Positions 1 through 5,904 of a stretch of 6,633 bases of DNA are shown piece by piece. Source of the DNA: Clostridia bacterium. Its GTDB lineage: Bacteria > Bacillota > Clostridia > Christensenellales > Aristaeellaceae. Every line of letters starts with the position of its first letter. The stretch's first letter is position 1. The stretch spans positions 1 to 6,633 of the forward strand of contig JAFWBZ010000116.1 in the NCBI GenBank assembly GCA_017537105.1, written 5' to 3'. Under the pieces are notes generated by a model. The model did not search any database. It was not told where the DNA came from and was given only the letters and a program-made list of their open reading frames with translations. The translations under genes and the position numbers were made by a program.

Positions 1-20
1 CATGGGAGGTGAACACGGAA

Positions 21-185
21 ATGACTGAATACAAGGTTCTCAGGACCAGTTTGCGCGACGCTGAATCGGAGCTGAACCGACTCGCGGCGGACGGCTGGCG
101 GGTGATCTCGACCGCTGTGGTCAGCGGAATGAGCTTCACCGTCGGAACCACGCCCATGATCATCACACTGGAGCGCAACCAGTAA
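21..185 (+). CDS. Small DUF4177-like protein (54 aa)
   Basis: The ATG at 21 follows a good ribosome binding site (GGGAGGTGA, about 4-12) and gives a 54-residue protein ending at TAA 183-185. The pattern fits the DUF4177 family: an N-terminal strand MTEYKVLR, a helix with ESELNRLAADGWRVIS (residues 15-30), and a last strand MIITLERN (46-53). The 'LN.LAADGW.V' core and the closing 'LER' are the recognisable parts. There is no signal peptide or membrane segment. The family has no established function and its members are usually about 50-70 residues, so this one appears complete. It is closed by its own strong terminator, so it is probably a transcription unit separate from the his operon; any genes before it lie outside the window. 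The family call rests on motif memory, not on a search. Confidence 0.8.
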   Translation: MTEYKVLRTSLRDAESELNRLAADGWRVISTAVVSGMSFTVGTTPMIITLERNQ

Positions 186-191
186 AGCCCG

Positions 192-227
192 GCCCCGGAA
201 ACTCCCCGCGAGTTTCCGGGGCGTTTT
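192..227 (+). terminator. Rho-independent terminator after the DUF4177-like gene
   Basis: A perfect 12-bp stem pairs GCCCCGGAAACT (192-203) with AGTTTCCGGGGC (211-222) around a 7-base loop (204-210), followed by G and TTTT (224-227). It begins 7 bases after the stop codon of the small gene. It should insulate the his control region from upstream transcription. Confidence 0.93.
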
Positions 228-229
228 CA

Positions 230-249
230 TTGCGGTCTTAACGTGAAAC
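230..249. promoter_or_regulatory. Possible degenerate second operator copy beside P1
   Basis: Aligned on its centre, this stretch matches the palindrome inside promoter P2 (519-538) at 13 of 20 positions, including the uninterrupted TAACGTGA at 239-246. It ends 2 bases before the -35 box of P1, a common place for a regulator site. One half matches well and the other poorly, so it may be a weak site or chance. This is inference from sequence similarity only. Confidence 0.3.
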
Positions 250-251
250 GG

Positions 252-280
252 TTTACACCGCGTGGAAACTCTGCTATATT
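252..280 (+). promoter_or_regulatory. Promoter P1, sigma-70/sigma-A type
   Basis: TTTACA (252-257), a 17-base spacer, and TATATT (275-280) preceded by TGC, which makes an extended -10. The surroundings are AT-richer than the coding DNA. The expected start of transcription is about 286-288. It lies just after the terminator and about 300 bases before hisZ, so its transcript would carry a long leader into the operon or end early as a short RNA. Its use is inferred. Confidence 0.7.
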
Positions 281-355
281 ATTCAAAAAGCGCTGCAAGG
301 CATGCGCCGCAGAGCGACGTGCGCTGCAAAACCCGTTGCCCCGCTCTGCCGGTGG

Positions 356-365
356 ACAACGCGGC
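356..365 (+). repeat. Direct repeat ACAACGCGGC, copy 1
   Basis: The same ten bases occur at 403-412. The first seven are the exact reverse complement of 411-417, so both copies compete for the same pairing partner. This is the basis for suspecting alternative folds in the leader. Confidence 0.6.
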
Positions 366-372
366 ATTCACA

Positions 373-439
373 GACCTCAAGCAATCGGTTCATGGGGCAT
401 CCACAACGCGGCGTTGTAACGCAGGGCGAGGTCGTTTTT
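373..439 (+). terminator. Possible weak terminator or attenuator in the P1 leader
   Basis: GACCTC (373-378) pairs with GAGGTC (428-433), and the stem is followed by G and five T (435-439). The enclosed 49 bases contain the hairpin 403-417. The outer stem is only 6 bp and the loop is large, so on its own it is weaker than the terminator at 192-227. If it works, it would end P1 transcripts at about 439 to give a roughly 150-base RNA. The alternative pairing 356-362 with 411-417 crosses this stem and could prevent it. Confidence 0.25.
403..412 (+). repeat. Direct repeat ACAACGCGGC, copy 2
   Basis: Identical to 356-365. This copy folds directly onto the next bases as ACAACG-CGG-CGTTGT (403-417), a 6-bp hairpin with a 3-base loop. 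Confidence 0.6.
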
Positions 440-512
440 CAATGGCAGCACGCCATCGCCGTACAGTGCTGCGCAGCGAAGCAGATTCCTTCGGAAATTA
501 ACACAGCACGCC

Positions 513-541
513 TTGACTTTATCGTGCTAACGTGATAAATT
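513..541 (+). promoter_or_regulatory. Promoter P2 of the his operon, sigma-70/sigma-A type
   Basis: TTGACT (513-518), a 17-base spacer, and TAAATT (536-541), again preceded by a TGN extended -10 (TGA, 533-535). Transcription should begin near 547-549, leaving a 5' leader of about 30 bases with a good ribosome site before hisZ. The box quality and closeness to hisZ make this the likely main promoter of the operon. The operator-like palindrome fills its spacer. Confidence 0.8.
519..538. promoter_or_regulatory. Operator-like palindrome inside P2
   Basis: TTATCGTGCTAACGTGATAA reads TTATC-N10-GATAA, with matching pairs also near the centre. It covers the whole spacer and the first half of the -10 box of P2, so a bound protein would block RNA polymerase. 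The central CTAAC and spacing recall operators of the TrpR family (TrpR site: CTAGTTAACTAG), and TrpR-like YerC/HisR proteins are known or predicted histidine regulators in Bacillota. Assigning this site to such a protein is inference; no regulator gene is in the window. Confidence 0.55.
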
Positions 542-577
542 AATAAAGCAATCTGTCGAAACGGAGGTTCCGAAGCC

Positions 578-1687
578 ATGAAGTCATCCGACTATTTGAT
601 GAAGCGGGAGGAGCGCGTGCTGTTTGCGCTCCGCGCGCTCTATCAGAGCTATGGCTATACCCAGTACAAGATGGGCAAGTTTGAGGAGTATGACCTCTAC
701 GTGCGCAACAAGGACTTCCTGGTATCCGACGGCGTGATCACCTTTACGGACACGGACGGCCGGCTGATGGCGTTGAAGCCCGACGTCACCCTTTCCATCA
801 TCAAAAACACCCGGGACGCCGACAGCATCGTCCAGAAGGTCTACTATTCGGAAAACGTCTATCGCATCTCCGGTTCCACGCGGCAGTTCAAGGAAATACT
901 GCAGACGGGGCTCGAGTGCATCGGCGACGTGGACCTGTACAGCCTGTGCGAGGTGATCGCGCTGGCGGCCGAGAGCCTCGACGCCATCGACGGTGAAAAC
1001 GTGCTGGAACTCAGCCACATGGGCGTCGTCTCGGCGCTGGTGGGCCAGCTCGACCTGGATCCGGACGTGCACGAGCAGGTGCTGCACTGCATCGGCGAGA
1101 AGAACGCAGACGGCGTTCCAAAGCTGTGCCCCGACGGGGACATCGGCGGCGTACTGGCCCTGGTCAACGCCCACGGCGCGCCGGGGTCCGTCATCTCCGC
1201 CCTTCGACCCTTCTGTACGCAGGGATTGGCCAAGGCCGCGCTGGACGAGCTTGAGACCGTCTCCGCCATATTGGCGCAGCAGGGACACGCCGGCATCCAG
1301 CTGGATTTCTCCATCGTCAACGACATGAACTACTACAACGGCATCGTGTTCCGAGGCTACATTCGCGGCATTCCCGCGGGCGTGCTCTCCGGCGGCCAAT
1401 ACGACAAGCTGATGCAGCGCATGGGACGGGATGCCCGGGCCGTGGGCTTCGCAATCTACATGGACCTGCTGGAGCGACTGGGCGGCGAAGTCCGGCCCTA
1501 CGACGTGGACACCGTGCTGCTGTACGACGACGGTGCGGACGTGCCGAGGCTCGCGCAGACCGTCCGCCGCCTTGCGCAGGCGGGACGCAGCGTTACCGCG
1601 CAGAAGGCCGTCCCGGAGAAGCTGAAGTATCGTCAACTCCTGAAGTTCAGCGAAGGGGGGCTGGAAATCCTTGAAAGCCATGATTAA
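578..1687 (+). CDS. hisZ: ATP phosphoribosyltransferase regulatory subunit HisZ
   Basis: HisZ is a catalytically inactive relative of histidyl-tRNA synthetase. It forms a complex with the short HisG, is needed for its activity and carries histidine feedback control. The 369-residue protein shows the class II synthetase fold: MALKPDVTLSI (64-74), YYSENVYR (motif 2-like, 89-96), GLECIGDVD (111-119), MNYYNGIVFRGY (250-261), SGGQYDKL (271-278) and AVGFAIYMDLL (288-298). The segment equivalent to the synthetase 'LVRGLDYY' reads IVNDMNYY, so the catalytic arginine is replaced, which argues against a true synthetase. Residues about 309-366 look like a shortened remnant of the anticodon-binding domain. 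GGAGG at 563-567 sets the ATG at 578; it is first in the operon, and its end overlaps hisG by 8 bases. Confidence 0.95.
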   Translation: MKSSDYLMKREERVLFALRALYQSYGYTQYKMGKFEEYDLYVRNKDFLVSDGVITFTDTDGRLMALKPDVTLSIIKNTRDADSIVQKVYYSENVYRISGSTRQFKEILQTGLECIGDVDLYSLCEVIALAAESLDAIDGENVLELSHMGVVSALVGQLDLDPDVHEQVLHCIGEKNADGVPKLCPDGDIGGVLALVNAHGAPGSVISALRPFCTQGLAKAALDELETVSAILAQQGHAGIQLDFSIVNDMNYYNGIVFRGYIRGIPAGVLSGGQYDKLMQRMGRDARAVGFAIYMDLLERLGGEVRPYDVDTVLLYDDGADVPRLAQTVRRLAQAGRSVTAQKAVPEKLKYRQLLKFSEGGLEILESHD

Positions 1688-2309
1688 CGTCGCGCTGCCC
1701 AAGGGCCGGCTGGGTGAAAAGGTCTACGGCATGTTCGCCGCCGCCGGCTATGAGTGCCCCTCCATCCTGGAAAACAACCGCAAGCTGATCTTTGAAAACG
1801 CGGACGCCGGCGTGCGCTACTTCTGGGTAAAGCCTTCGGATGTGGCGATCTACGTGGAGCGCGGCGCGGCAGACATCGGCATGGCCGGCAAGGACATCCT
1901 GCTGGAGTACGCACCGGACGTGTACGAGCTGCTGGACCTGAATGTCGGCCGATGCCGCATGGCAGTGGCGGCGAAGCGGGATTTCCGGGACGACACCGAA
2001 AAGACGCTCCGGGTCGCCACAAAATTCACGATCATTGCGCGCCGCTACTACGCCGGGCTGGGGCGGGACATCGACATCATCCACCTGAACGGCTCCATCG
2101 AGCTGGCCCCGATCCTGGGCCTGTCGGATGTGATCGTGGACATCGTGGAGACCGGCAAGACGCTGCTGGAGAACAACCTGGAGCCTCTGGAGACCATCGT
2201 GCCCATTTCGGCGCGGCTGATCGCCAACAAGGCCAGCTTCAAATTCAACTCGGATGCCATCGAAGCGATTGCCCGGGGATTGAAAGGACAGGTCAAAGAT
2301 TATGATTAG
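1680..2309 (+). CDS. hisG: ATP phosphoribosyltransferase, short form HisG
   Basis: Catalyses the first committed step of histidine synthesis: ATP plus PRPP gives phosphoribosyl-ATP and pyrophosphate. The 209-residue length is that of the short HisG, which lacks the C-terminal ACT-like regulatory domain and depends on HisZ, encoded just upstream. Visible motifs are ALPKGRL (5-11), VERGAADIGMAGKDIL (59-74), RVATKF (111-116) and the PRPP-binding loop within ELAPILGLSDVIVDIVETG (141-159). The ATG at 1680 gives the usual MINVALPKGR start and overlaps hisZ by 8 bases (ATGATTAA). An in-frame TTG at 1671, adding MKA, lies about 10 bases after AAGGGGGG (1653-1660) and is better spaced from it, so the true start could be 1671. 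The end overlaps hisD by 8 bases. Confidence 0.95.
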   Translation: MINVALPKGRLGEKVYGMFAAAGYECPSILENNRKLIFENADAGVRYFWVKPSDVAIYVERGAADIGMAGKDILLEYAPDVYELLDLNVGRCRMAVAAKRDFRDDTEKTLRVATKFTIIARRYYAGLGRDIDIIHLNGSIELAPILGLSDVIVDIVETGKTLLENNLEPLETIVPISARLIANKASFKFNSDAIEAIARGLKGQVKDYD

Positions 2310-3573
2310 AATCCTGAAGTGCGGAGAGGTGGACAACGCCGAGATCTTCGCCCGCTCCGTGCCCGAGGTGGACGTGCAGAAGATCGTCTCCGACATCATC
2401 GCGGACGTGCGCGCCCGGGGCGACGCGGCGCTGTACGACTACTGCGAGAAATTCGACCGCGTGAAGCTGGACCGCCTCGAGGTCTCCGCCGAGGAGATCG
2501 ACGAAGCCCTGCGCGCGGTGGAGCCCGAATTCTTTGGAATCCTCGAAACCGCGGCGCAAAACATCCGCCAGTTCCACGAAAAACAGGTGCGGAACAGCTT
2601 CATCATCACCGAACGCTCCGGTGTGGTGATGGGCCAGAAGGTCACGCCTCTGGACCGCGTGGGCCTGTACGTGCCGGGCGGCACGGCGGCCTACCCCTCC
2701 ACCGTGCTGATGGACGCCATTCCCGCCAGGATCGCAGGCTGCCGGGAGATCGTGATCGTCACCCCGCCGGGGCGCGATGGAAAGGTCAATCCCGCCATCC
2801 TGGCTGCGGCGAGGGTCGCGGGCGTGGACCGCATCTTCAAGGTGGGCGGCGCGCAGGCCGTGGCGGCGCTGGCCTGGGGCACTGAATCGATCCCCTGCGT
2901 GGACAAGATCGTGGGGCCCGGAAACGCCTTCGTGGCTGAGGCCAAGAAGCAGGTGTTCGGCCGGGTCGCCATCGACATGATCGCCGGGCCCAGCGAGATC
3001 CTGATCGTCGCGGACGGCGCAAGCAATCCCCGCCACGTGGCCGCGGACCTGCTCTCCCAGGCGGAACACGACAGGCTGGCCTCGGCGGTGCTGATTACCG
3101 ACTCCCCCGCGCTCGCCGAGGCCGTGCAGGCGGAGGTGGAGCGGCAGGTGCGCCTGCTGCCCCGGGAGGAGATCGCCTCGGCCTCCATCGACAACAACGG
3201 AAAGATCATCGTTGCGGATACGCTGGATGCCGCCATCGACATCGCCAACGACATCGCGCCGGAACACCTGGAGCTGTGCGTGGACAACCCCTTCGACTAT
3301 CTGGACAGGGTGCGCCACGCGGGCTCGATCTTCATGGGTCGCCACTGCCCGGAGGCGCTGGGCGACTATCTTGCCGGCCCCAACCACACGCTGCCCACCG
3401 GTGGTACGGCGCGGTTTTACAGCCCGCTTTCTGTGGACGACTTCGTGAAGAAGTCCCAGTACACCTACTTCACCCCGGACGCCCTCGCGGCCGTCAGCGA
3501 CAAGGTCGCGCGATTTGCGGAGGAGGAGGGACTCTCCGGTCACGCGCGCAGCGTCACGGCGCGGTTTGAGTAG
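2302..3573 (+). CDS. hisD: Histidinol dehydrogenase HisD
   Basis: Carries out the last two steps, the NAD-dependent oxidation of L-histidinol to L-histidine through histidinal, in the cytosol with a bound zinc. The 423-residue length is normal for the family. Signature stretches: KVTPLDRVGLYVPGGTAAYP (113-132), KVGGAQAVAALAWGTESIP (180-198), DKIVGPGNAFVAEAKK (201-216) and IDMIAGPSEILIVAD (224-238). By comparison with the E. coli enzyme, the zinc ligands are Gln253, His256, Asp355 and His414 and the catalytic pair is Glu321-His322 (in APEHLEL); all are present, so it should be active. The ATG at 2302 sits in an 8-base overlap with hisG (ATGATTAG), with AAAGGACAGG a short way upstream as ribosome site. 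The gap to hisC is 63 bases, with no terminator or promoter that I can see. Confidence 0.97.
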   Translation: MIRILKCGEVDNAEIFARSVPEVDVQKIVSDIIADVRARGDAALYDYCEKFDRVKLDRLEVSAEEIDEALRAVEPEFFGILETAAQNIRQFHEKQVRNSFIITERSGVVMGQKVTPLDRVGLYVPGGTAAYPSTVLMDAIPARIAGCREIVIVTPPGRDGKVNPAILAAARVAGVDRIFKVGGAQAVAALAWGTESIPCVDKIVGPGNAFVAEAKKQVFGRVAIDMIAGPSEILIVADGASNPRHVAADLLSQAEHDRLASAVLITDSPALAEAVQAEVERQVRLLPREEIASASIDNNGKIIVADTLDAAIDIANDIAPEHLELCVDNPFDYLDRVRHAGSIFMGRHCPEALGDYLAGPNHTLPTGGTARFYSPLSVDDFVKKSQYTYFTPDALAAVSDKVARFAEEEGLSGHARSVTARFE

Positions 3574-3636
3574 CTGGACCGAGCGTCTTCCGCCAACCGC
3601 CTTTCCGCCCCAGCGAACAATCAGGGAGTGAAGCCA

Positions 3637-4695
3637 ATGAGCCGATATCTGATCGAAGCCTACCAGGCCCTTGAAGCCTACGTGCCCGGCGAGCAGCCGC
3701 AGGACATGCAGTATGTCAAGCTGAACACCAACGAATCCCCCTATCCCCCCTCGCCCGCCGTGCTCAACGCAGCGGCGGAGGAAGCGGGCCGGCTCCAGCT
3801 GTACTCCGATCCCGCCTGCGCCGCGCTGCGGGACGCCATCGCGGGGCTGTATGGCGTGCGGCGCGAAAACGTCTACGTCTCCAACGGCTCGGACGACATC
3901 CTGAACTTCGCGTTCATGGCCTTTGCGGGCAAGGGCGGCCGCGCGTATTTCCCGGACATCAGCTACGGTTTCTACAAGGTGTTCGGCGATCTCTACGGCT
4001 GCGCGTACGAGACGATTCCGCTGGAGCAGGATTTCCGGATCGATCCGTCGAAATATCACCATCGGGACGGCCTGGTGGTGATCGCCAACCCCAACGCGCC
4101 CACGGGAATCGCGCTGTCCGTCGAAGAGATCGAGGGTATTGTGCGCGCCAACCCGGACCACGTGGTGCTGATCGACGAGGCCTATGTGGACTTCGGCGCG
4201 GAATCCTGCGTCGGGCTGACCGCGAAGTACGACAACCTGCTGGTGGTGCAGACTTACTCGAAATCCCGCAGCATGGCGGGCGCACGCCTGGGCTTCGCCA
4301 TCGCCGCCGAAGGGCTGATCGCCGACCTGGATCGCATCAAGTACTCGACCAATCCCTACAACGTCAACCGCATGACGCTGGCGACGGGCGTCGCGGCCAT
4401 CGCCGACAACGACTTCTACATGGCCAACTGCCTCAGGATCGAGGCCACCCGCGCGAAAACGTCGGCCCGACTCGAAACGCTGGACTTTGAGGTCCTTCCT
4501 TCAAAGGCCAACTTCATCTTTGCGAAATCCGACCGGATCGGCGGCGGGGCGCTGTATCAGGAGCTCAAAAAGCGCGGCGTCCTGGTGCGCCATTTCGATT
4601 CGCCCCGGATTCGCGACTACAATCGCATCACCATCGGAACGCCCGAACAGATGGACGTTCTCGTGAATACCATTCAATCGATACTGGGAGCGTGA
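3637..4695 (+). CDS. hisC: Histidinol-phosphate aminotransferase HisC
   Basis: A PLP-dependent fold type I aminotransferase that converts imidazole acetol phosphate and glutamate to histidinol phosphate and 2-oxoglutarate. The 352-residue protein has the family landmarks in order: NTNESPYPPS (30-39), SNGSDDIL (82-89), NPNAPTG (151-157, the cofactor-binding Asn), DEAYVDFG (180-187), and TYSKSRSMAGARLGF (206-220), with the Schiff-base lysine at 209. Arg217 and Arg330 (NRITIGTPEQM) are placed for phosphate and carboxylate binding. Aromatic-acid or other aminotransferases look similar, but the position among his genes settles the role. The ATG at 3637 is chosen because CAGGGAG (3622-3627) is well spaced from it; an in-frame GTG at 3628 overlaps that ribosome site and is unlikely. 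The gap to hisB is 4 bases. Confidence 0.95.
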   Translation: MSRYLIEAYQALEAYVPGEQPQDMQYVKLNTNESPYPPSPAVLNAAAEEAGRLQLYSDPACAALRDAIAGLYGVRRENVYVSNGSDDILNFAFMAFAGKGGRAYFPDISYGFYKVFGDLYGCAYETIPLEQDFRIDPSKYHHRDGLVVIANPNAPTGIALSVEEIEGIVRANPDHVVLIDEAYVDFGAESCVGLTAKYDNLLVVQTYSKSRSMAGARLGFAIAAEGLIADLDRIKYSTNPYNVNRMTLATGVAAIADNDFYMANCLRIEATRAKTSARLETLDFEVLPSKANFIFAKSDRIGGGALYQELKKRGVLVRHFDSPRIRDYNRITIGTPEQMDVLVNTIQSILGA

Positions 4696-4699
4696 TACC

Positions 4700-5287
4700 A
4701 TGCGAGAAGCGGAGATCATCCGCCACACGGCCGAGACGGACATCCGCCTGGCCCTCCGGCTGGACGGCACCGGCGCATCGACTGTCGACACCGGCTGCGG
4801 CTTTCTGAACCACATGCTGACGCTGTTTGCCAGGCACGGTCGCTTTGACCTGGAGGTCAAGTGCGTGGGCGACACCGACGTGGACGACCACCACACCGTG
4901 GAGGACATCGGCATCTGCCTGGGCCAGGCCTTTGCCGAGGCGCTGGGCGACATGGGCGGCATCTGCCGCTACGGCAGCACCATCCTGCCGATGGACGAGG
5001 CGCTGGTGCTCACCGCCGTCGACATCTCCGGCCGGACGCACCTGTCCTACGAAGTCCAGCTTCCCACCCAAAAGATCGGCAGCTTTGACTGCGAGCTGGT
5101 CAAGGAGTTCTGGCTGGGCTTTGTGCGCAAGGCCAACGTCACGCTGCACATCCGCCAGCTGGCCGGGGAAAACAGCCACCACATCGTGGAGGGCATGTTC
5201 AAGTCTGCAGCGCGCACCCTCCGCGCCGCCTGCACCGTGGACCCCGACCTCAACGGCGAAGTGCTGTCCACCAAAGGAGTCCTATGA
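4700..5287 (+). CDS. hisB: Imidazoleglycerol-phosphate dehydratase HisB
   Basis: Dehydrates imidazole glycerol phosphate to imidazole acetol phosphate, the substrate of HisC. The 195-residue length is that of the single-function enzyme; there is no N-terminal histidinol-phosphate phosphatase domain as in the enterobacterial fusion, so another gene must supply that activity. The metal-binding motifs are both intact: DDHHTVED (62-69) and NSHHIVEG (158-165). Also present are GFLNHML (34-40) and the C-terminal STKGVL (190-195). The enzyme works as a manganese-containing 24-mer in the family. TGGGAG about 10 bases upstream, within the end of hisC, is the likely ribosome site. The stop codon overlaps the hisH start as ATGA. 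Confidence 0.97.
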   Translation: MREAEIIRHTAETDIRLALRLDGTGASTVDTGCGFLNHMLTLFARHGRFDLEVKCVGDTDVDDHHTVEDIGICLGQAFAEALGDMGGICRYGSTILPMDEALVLTAVDISGRTHLSYEVQLPTQKIGSFDCELVKEFWLGFVRKANVTLHIRQLAGENSHHIVEGMFKSAARTLRAACTVDPDLNGEVLSTKGVL

Positions 5288-5904
5288 TCGCAATCATCGA
5301 TTACGGCGTGGGCAACCTGTTTTCGCTGTCCCACAGCCTGACTGCCGTCGGCGCGGAAGCCGTCGTGACCGGCGCGCCGGAGGTGATCCGCCGGGCGGAC
5401 CACGTGATTCTGCCAGGCGTGGGCGCCTTTGGTGACGCGGCGAACAAGCTCCGGGAGACCGGACTGGATCGCGCAGTGCAGGACGCCGCTGCCGCGGGAA
5501 CGCCTTTGATGGGCATCTGCCTGGGTATGCAGCTGCTGCTGGACAAGAGCTTCGAATTCGGCGAGCACGCAGGACTCGGACTCATTCCCGGCGAGGTGCG
5601 TCCCATCGCCGAGGTCATTCCCCCGGACTACAAGATTCCCCACATCGGCTGGAATGCGCTGCACCTGGCGGGGCGCCATCCGATCTTCCGGGACGTGAAG
5701 CCCGGCGACTGCGTGTACTTTGTCCATTCCTTCTACGGCGCGAACTGCGGGGCGCACGTGATCGCCACCGCCGAGTACGGCGCGGAGCTGACCGCAGCCG
5801 TGGCGCGGGCCAACGTGTGCGGCTGCCAGTTCCACCCGGAGAAGAGCGGCGACGTGGGTCTGGGCATACTCAAGGCGTTTTGCGAATGGAGGGGCGATGC
5901 ATGA
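5284..5904 (+). CDS. hisH: Imidazole glycerol phosphate synthase, glutaminase subunit HisH
   Basis: A class I glutamine amidotransferase that hydrolyses glutamine and passes ammonia to HisF, which makes imidazole glycerol phosphate and AICAR from PRFAR. The 206-residue protein has IDYGVGNLFS at the N-terminus (5-14), the oxyanion region LPGVGAFGDA (43-52), the nucleophile Cys79 in GICLGMQ (77-83), PHIGWN (119-124), YFVHSFY (145-151), and the remaining triad members His184 and Glu186 in QFHPEKSG (182-189). All catalytic residues are intact. AAAGGAG inside the end of hisB is a well-placed ribosome site. Four-base ATGA overlaps at both ends imply translational coupling. Its obligate partner hisF is not in the window and is expected after hisA. 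Confidence 0.97.
   Translation: MIAIIDYGVGNLFSLSHSLTAVGAEAVVTGAPEVIRRADHVILPGVGAFGDAANKLRETGLDRAVQDAAAAGTPLMGICLGMQLLLDKSFEFGEHAGLGLIPGEVRPIAEVIPPDYKIPHIGWNALHLAGRHPIFRDVKPGDCVYFVHSFYGANCGAHVIATAEYGAELTAAVARANVCGCQFHPEKSGDVGLGILKAFCEWRGDA

Larger units (their letters stand above)
288..512 (+). other. GC-rich non-coding leader with competing RNA hairpins
   Basis: No convincing gene is present; the short reading frames here lack a family pattern and a good ribosome site. Visible RNA structure: an 8-bp stem 309-316 with 342-349, extendable by two pairs past a bulge; an inner stem 326-329 with 336-339; a 6-bp hairpin 403-408 with 412-417; a 6-bp stem 373-378 with 428-433 followed by GTTTTT; a 5-bp hairpin 442-446 with 452-456; and a possible closing stem 291-296 with 473-478. 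The strand at 411-417 can pair either with 403-408 or with the identical upstream sequence 356-362. It may be a leader that controls read-through from P1, or an independent small RNA. No known RNA class was recognised; the His T-box pattern does not fit well. Confidence 0.4.

Noticed and set aside
351..365. T-box-like sequence GGTGGACAACGCGGC in the his leader, suggesting a histidine T-box riboswitch
   Set aside because: It has one base too many for the T-box core, UGGA would not match the C73 discriminator of tRNA-His (UGGG expected), and no specifier loop with the usual stem I motifs could be identified upstream.
262..535. Two overlapping short open frames (79 and 77 codons) in the leader
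   Set aside because: One starts with a GTG inside P1, neither has a good ribosome site, their residues show no recognisable family, and they cover RNA-hairpin sequence. Neither has the run of His codons expected of a his leader peptide.
562..572. Small hairpin CGGA-GGT-TCCG covering the hisZ ribosome site
   Set aside because: Only four pairs with a three-base loop, too weak to propose translational control without further support.
578..1687. Histidyl-tRNA synthetase instead of HisZ
   Set aside because: The catalytic arginine segment is replaced (IVNDMNYY), the anticodon domain is shortened, and the gene sits directly before a short HisG.
584..1702. Long antisense open frame (372 codons) opposite hisZ
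   Set aside because: It shadows hisZ almost exactly; such open frames are common opposite GC-rich genes, and its residues show no family pattern.
3574..3636. Possible internal promoter or terminator in the hisD-hisC gap
   Set aside because: No T-run after a stem and no paired -35/-10 boxes; only the hisC ribosome site near 3622-3627 is evident.
2293..4161. Very long antisense open frame (622 codons) opposite hisD and part of hisC
   Set aside because: It spans two well-supported genes and has a composition rich in Arg, Gly, Val and His, as expected from reverse-reading high-GC codons.
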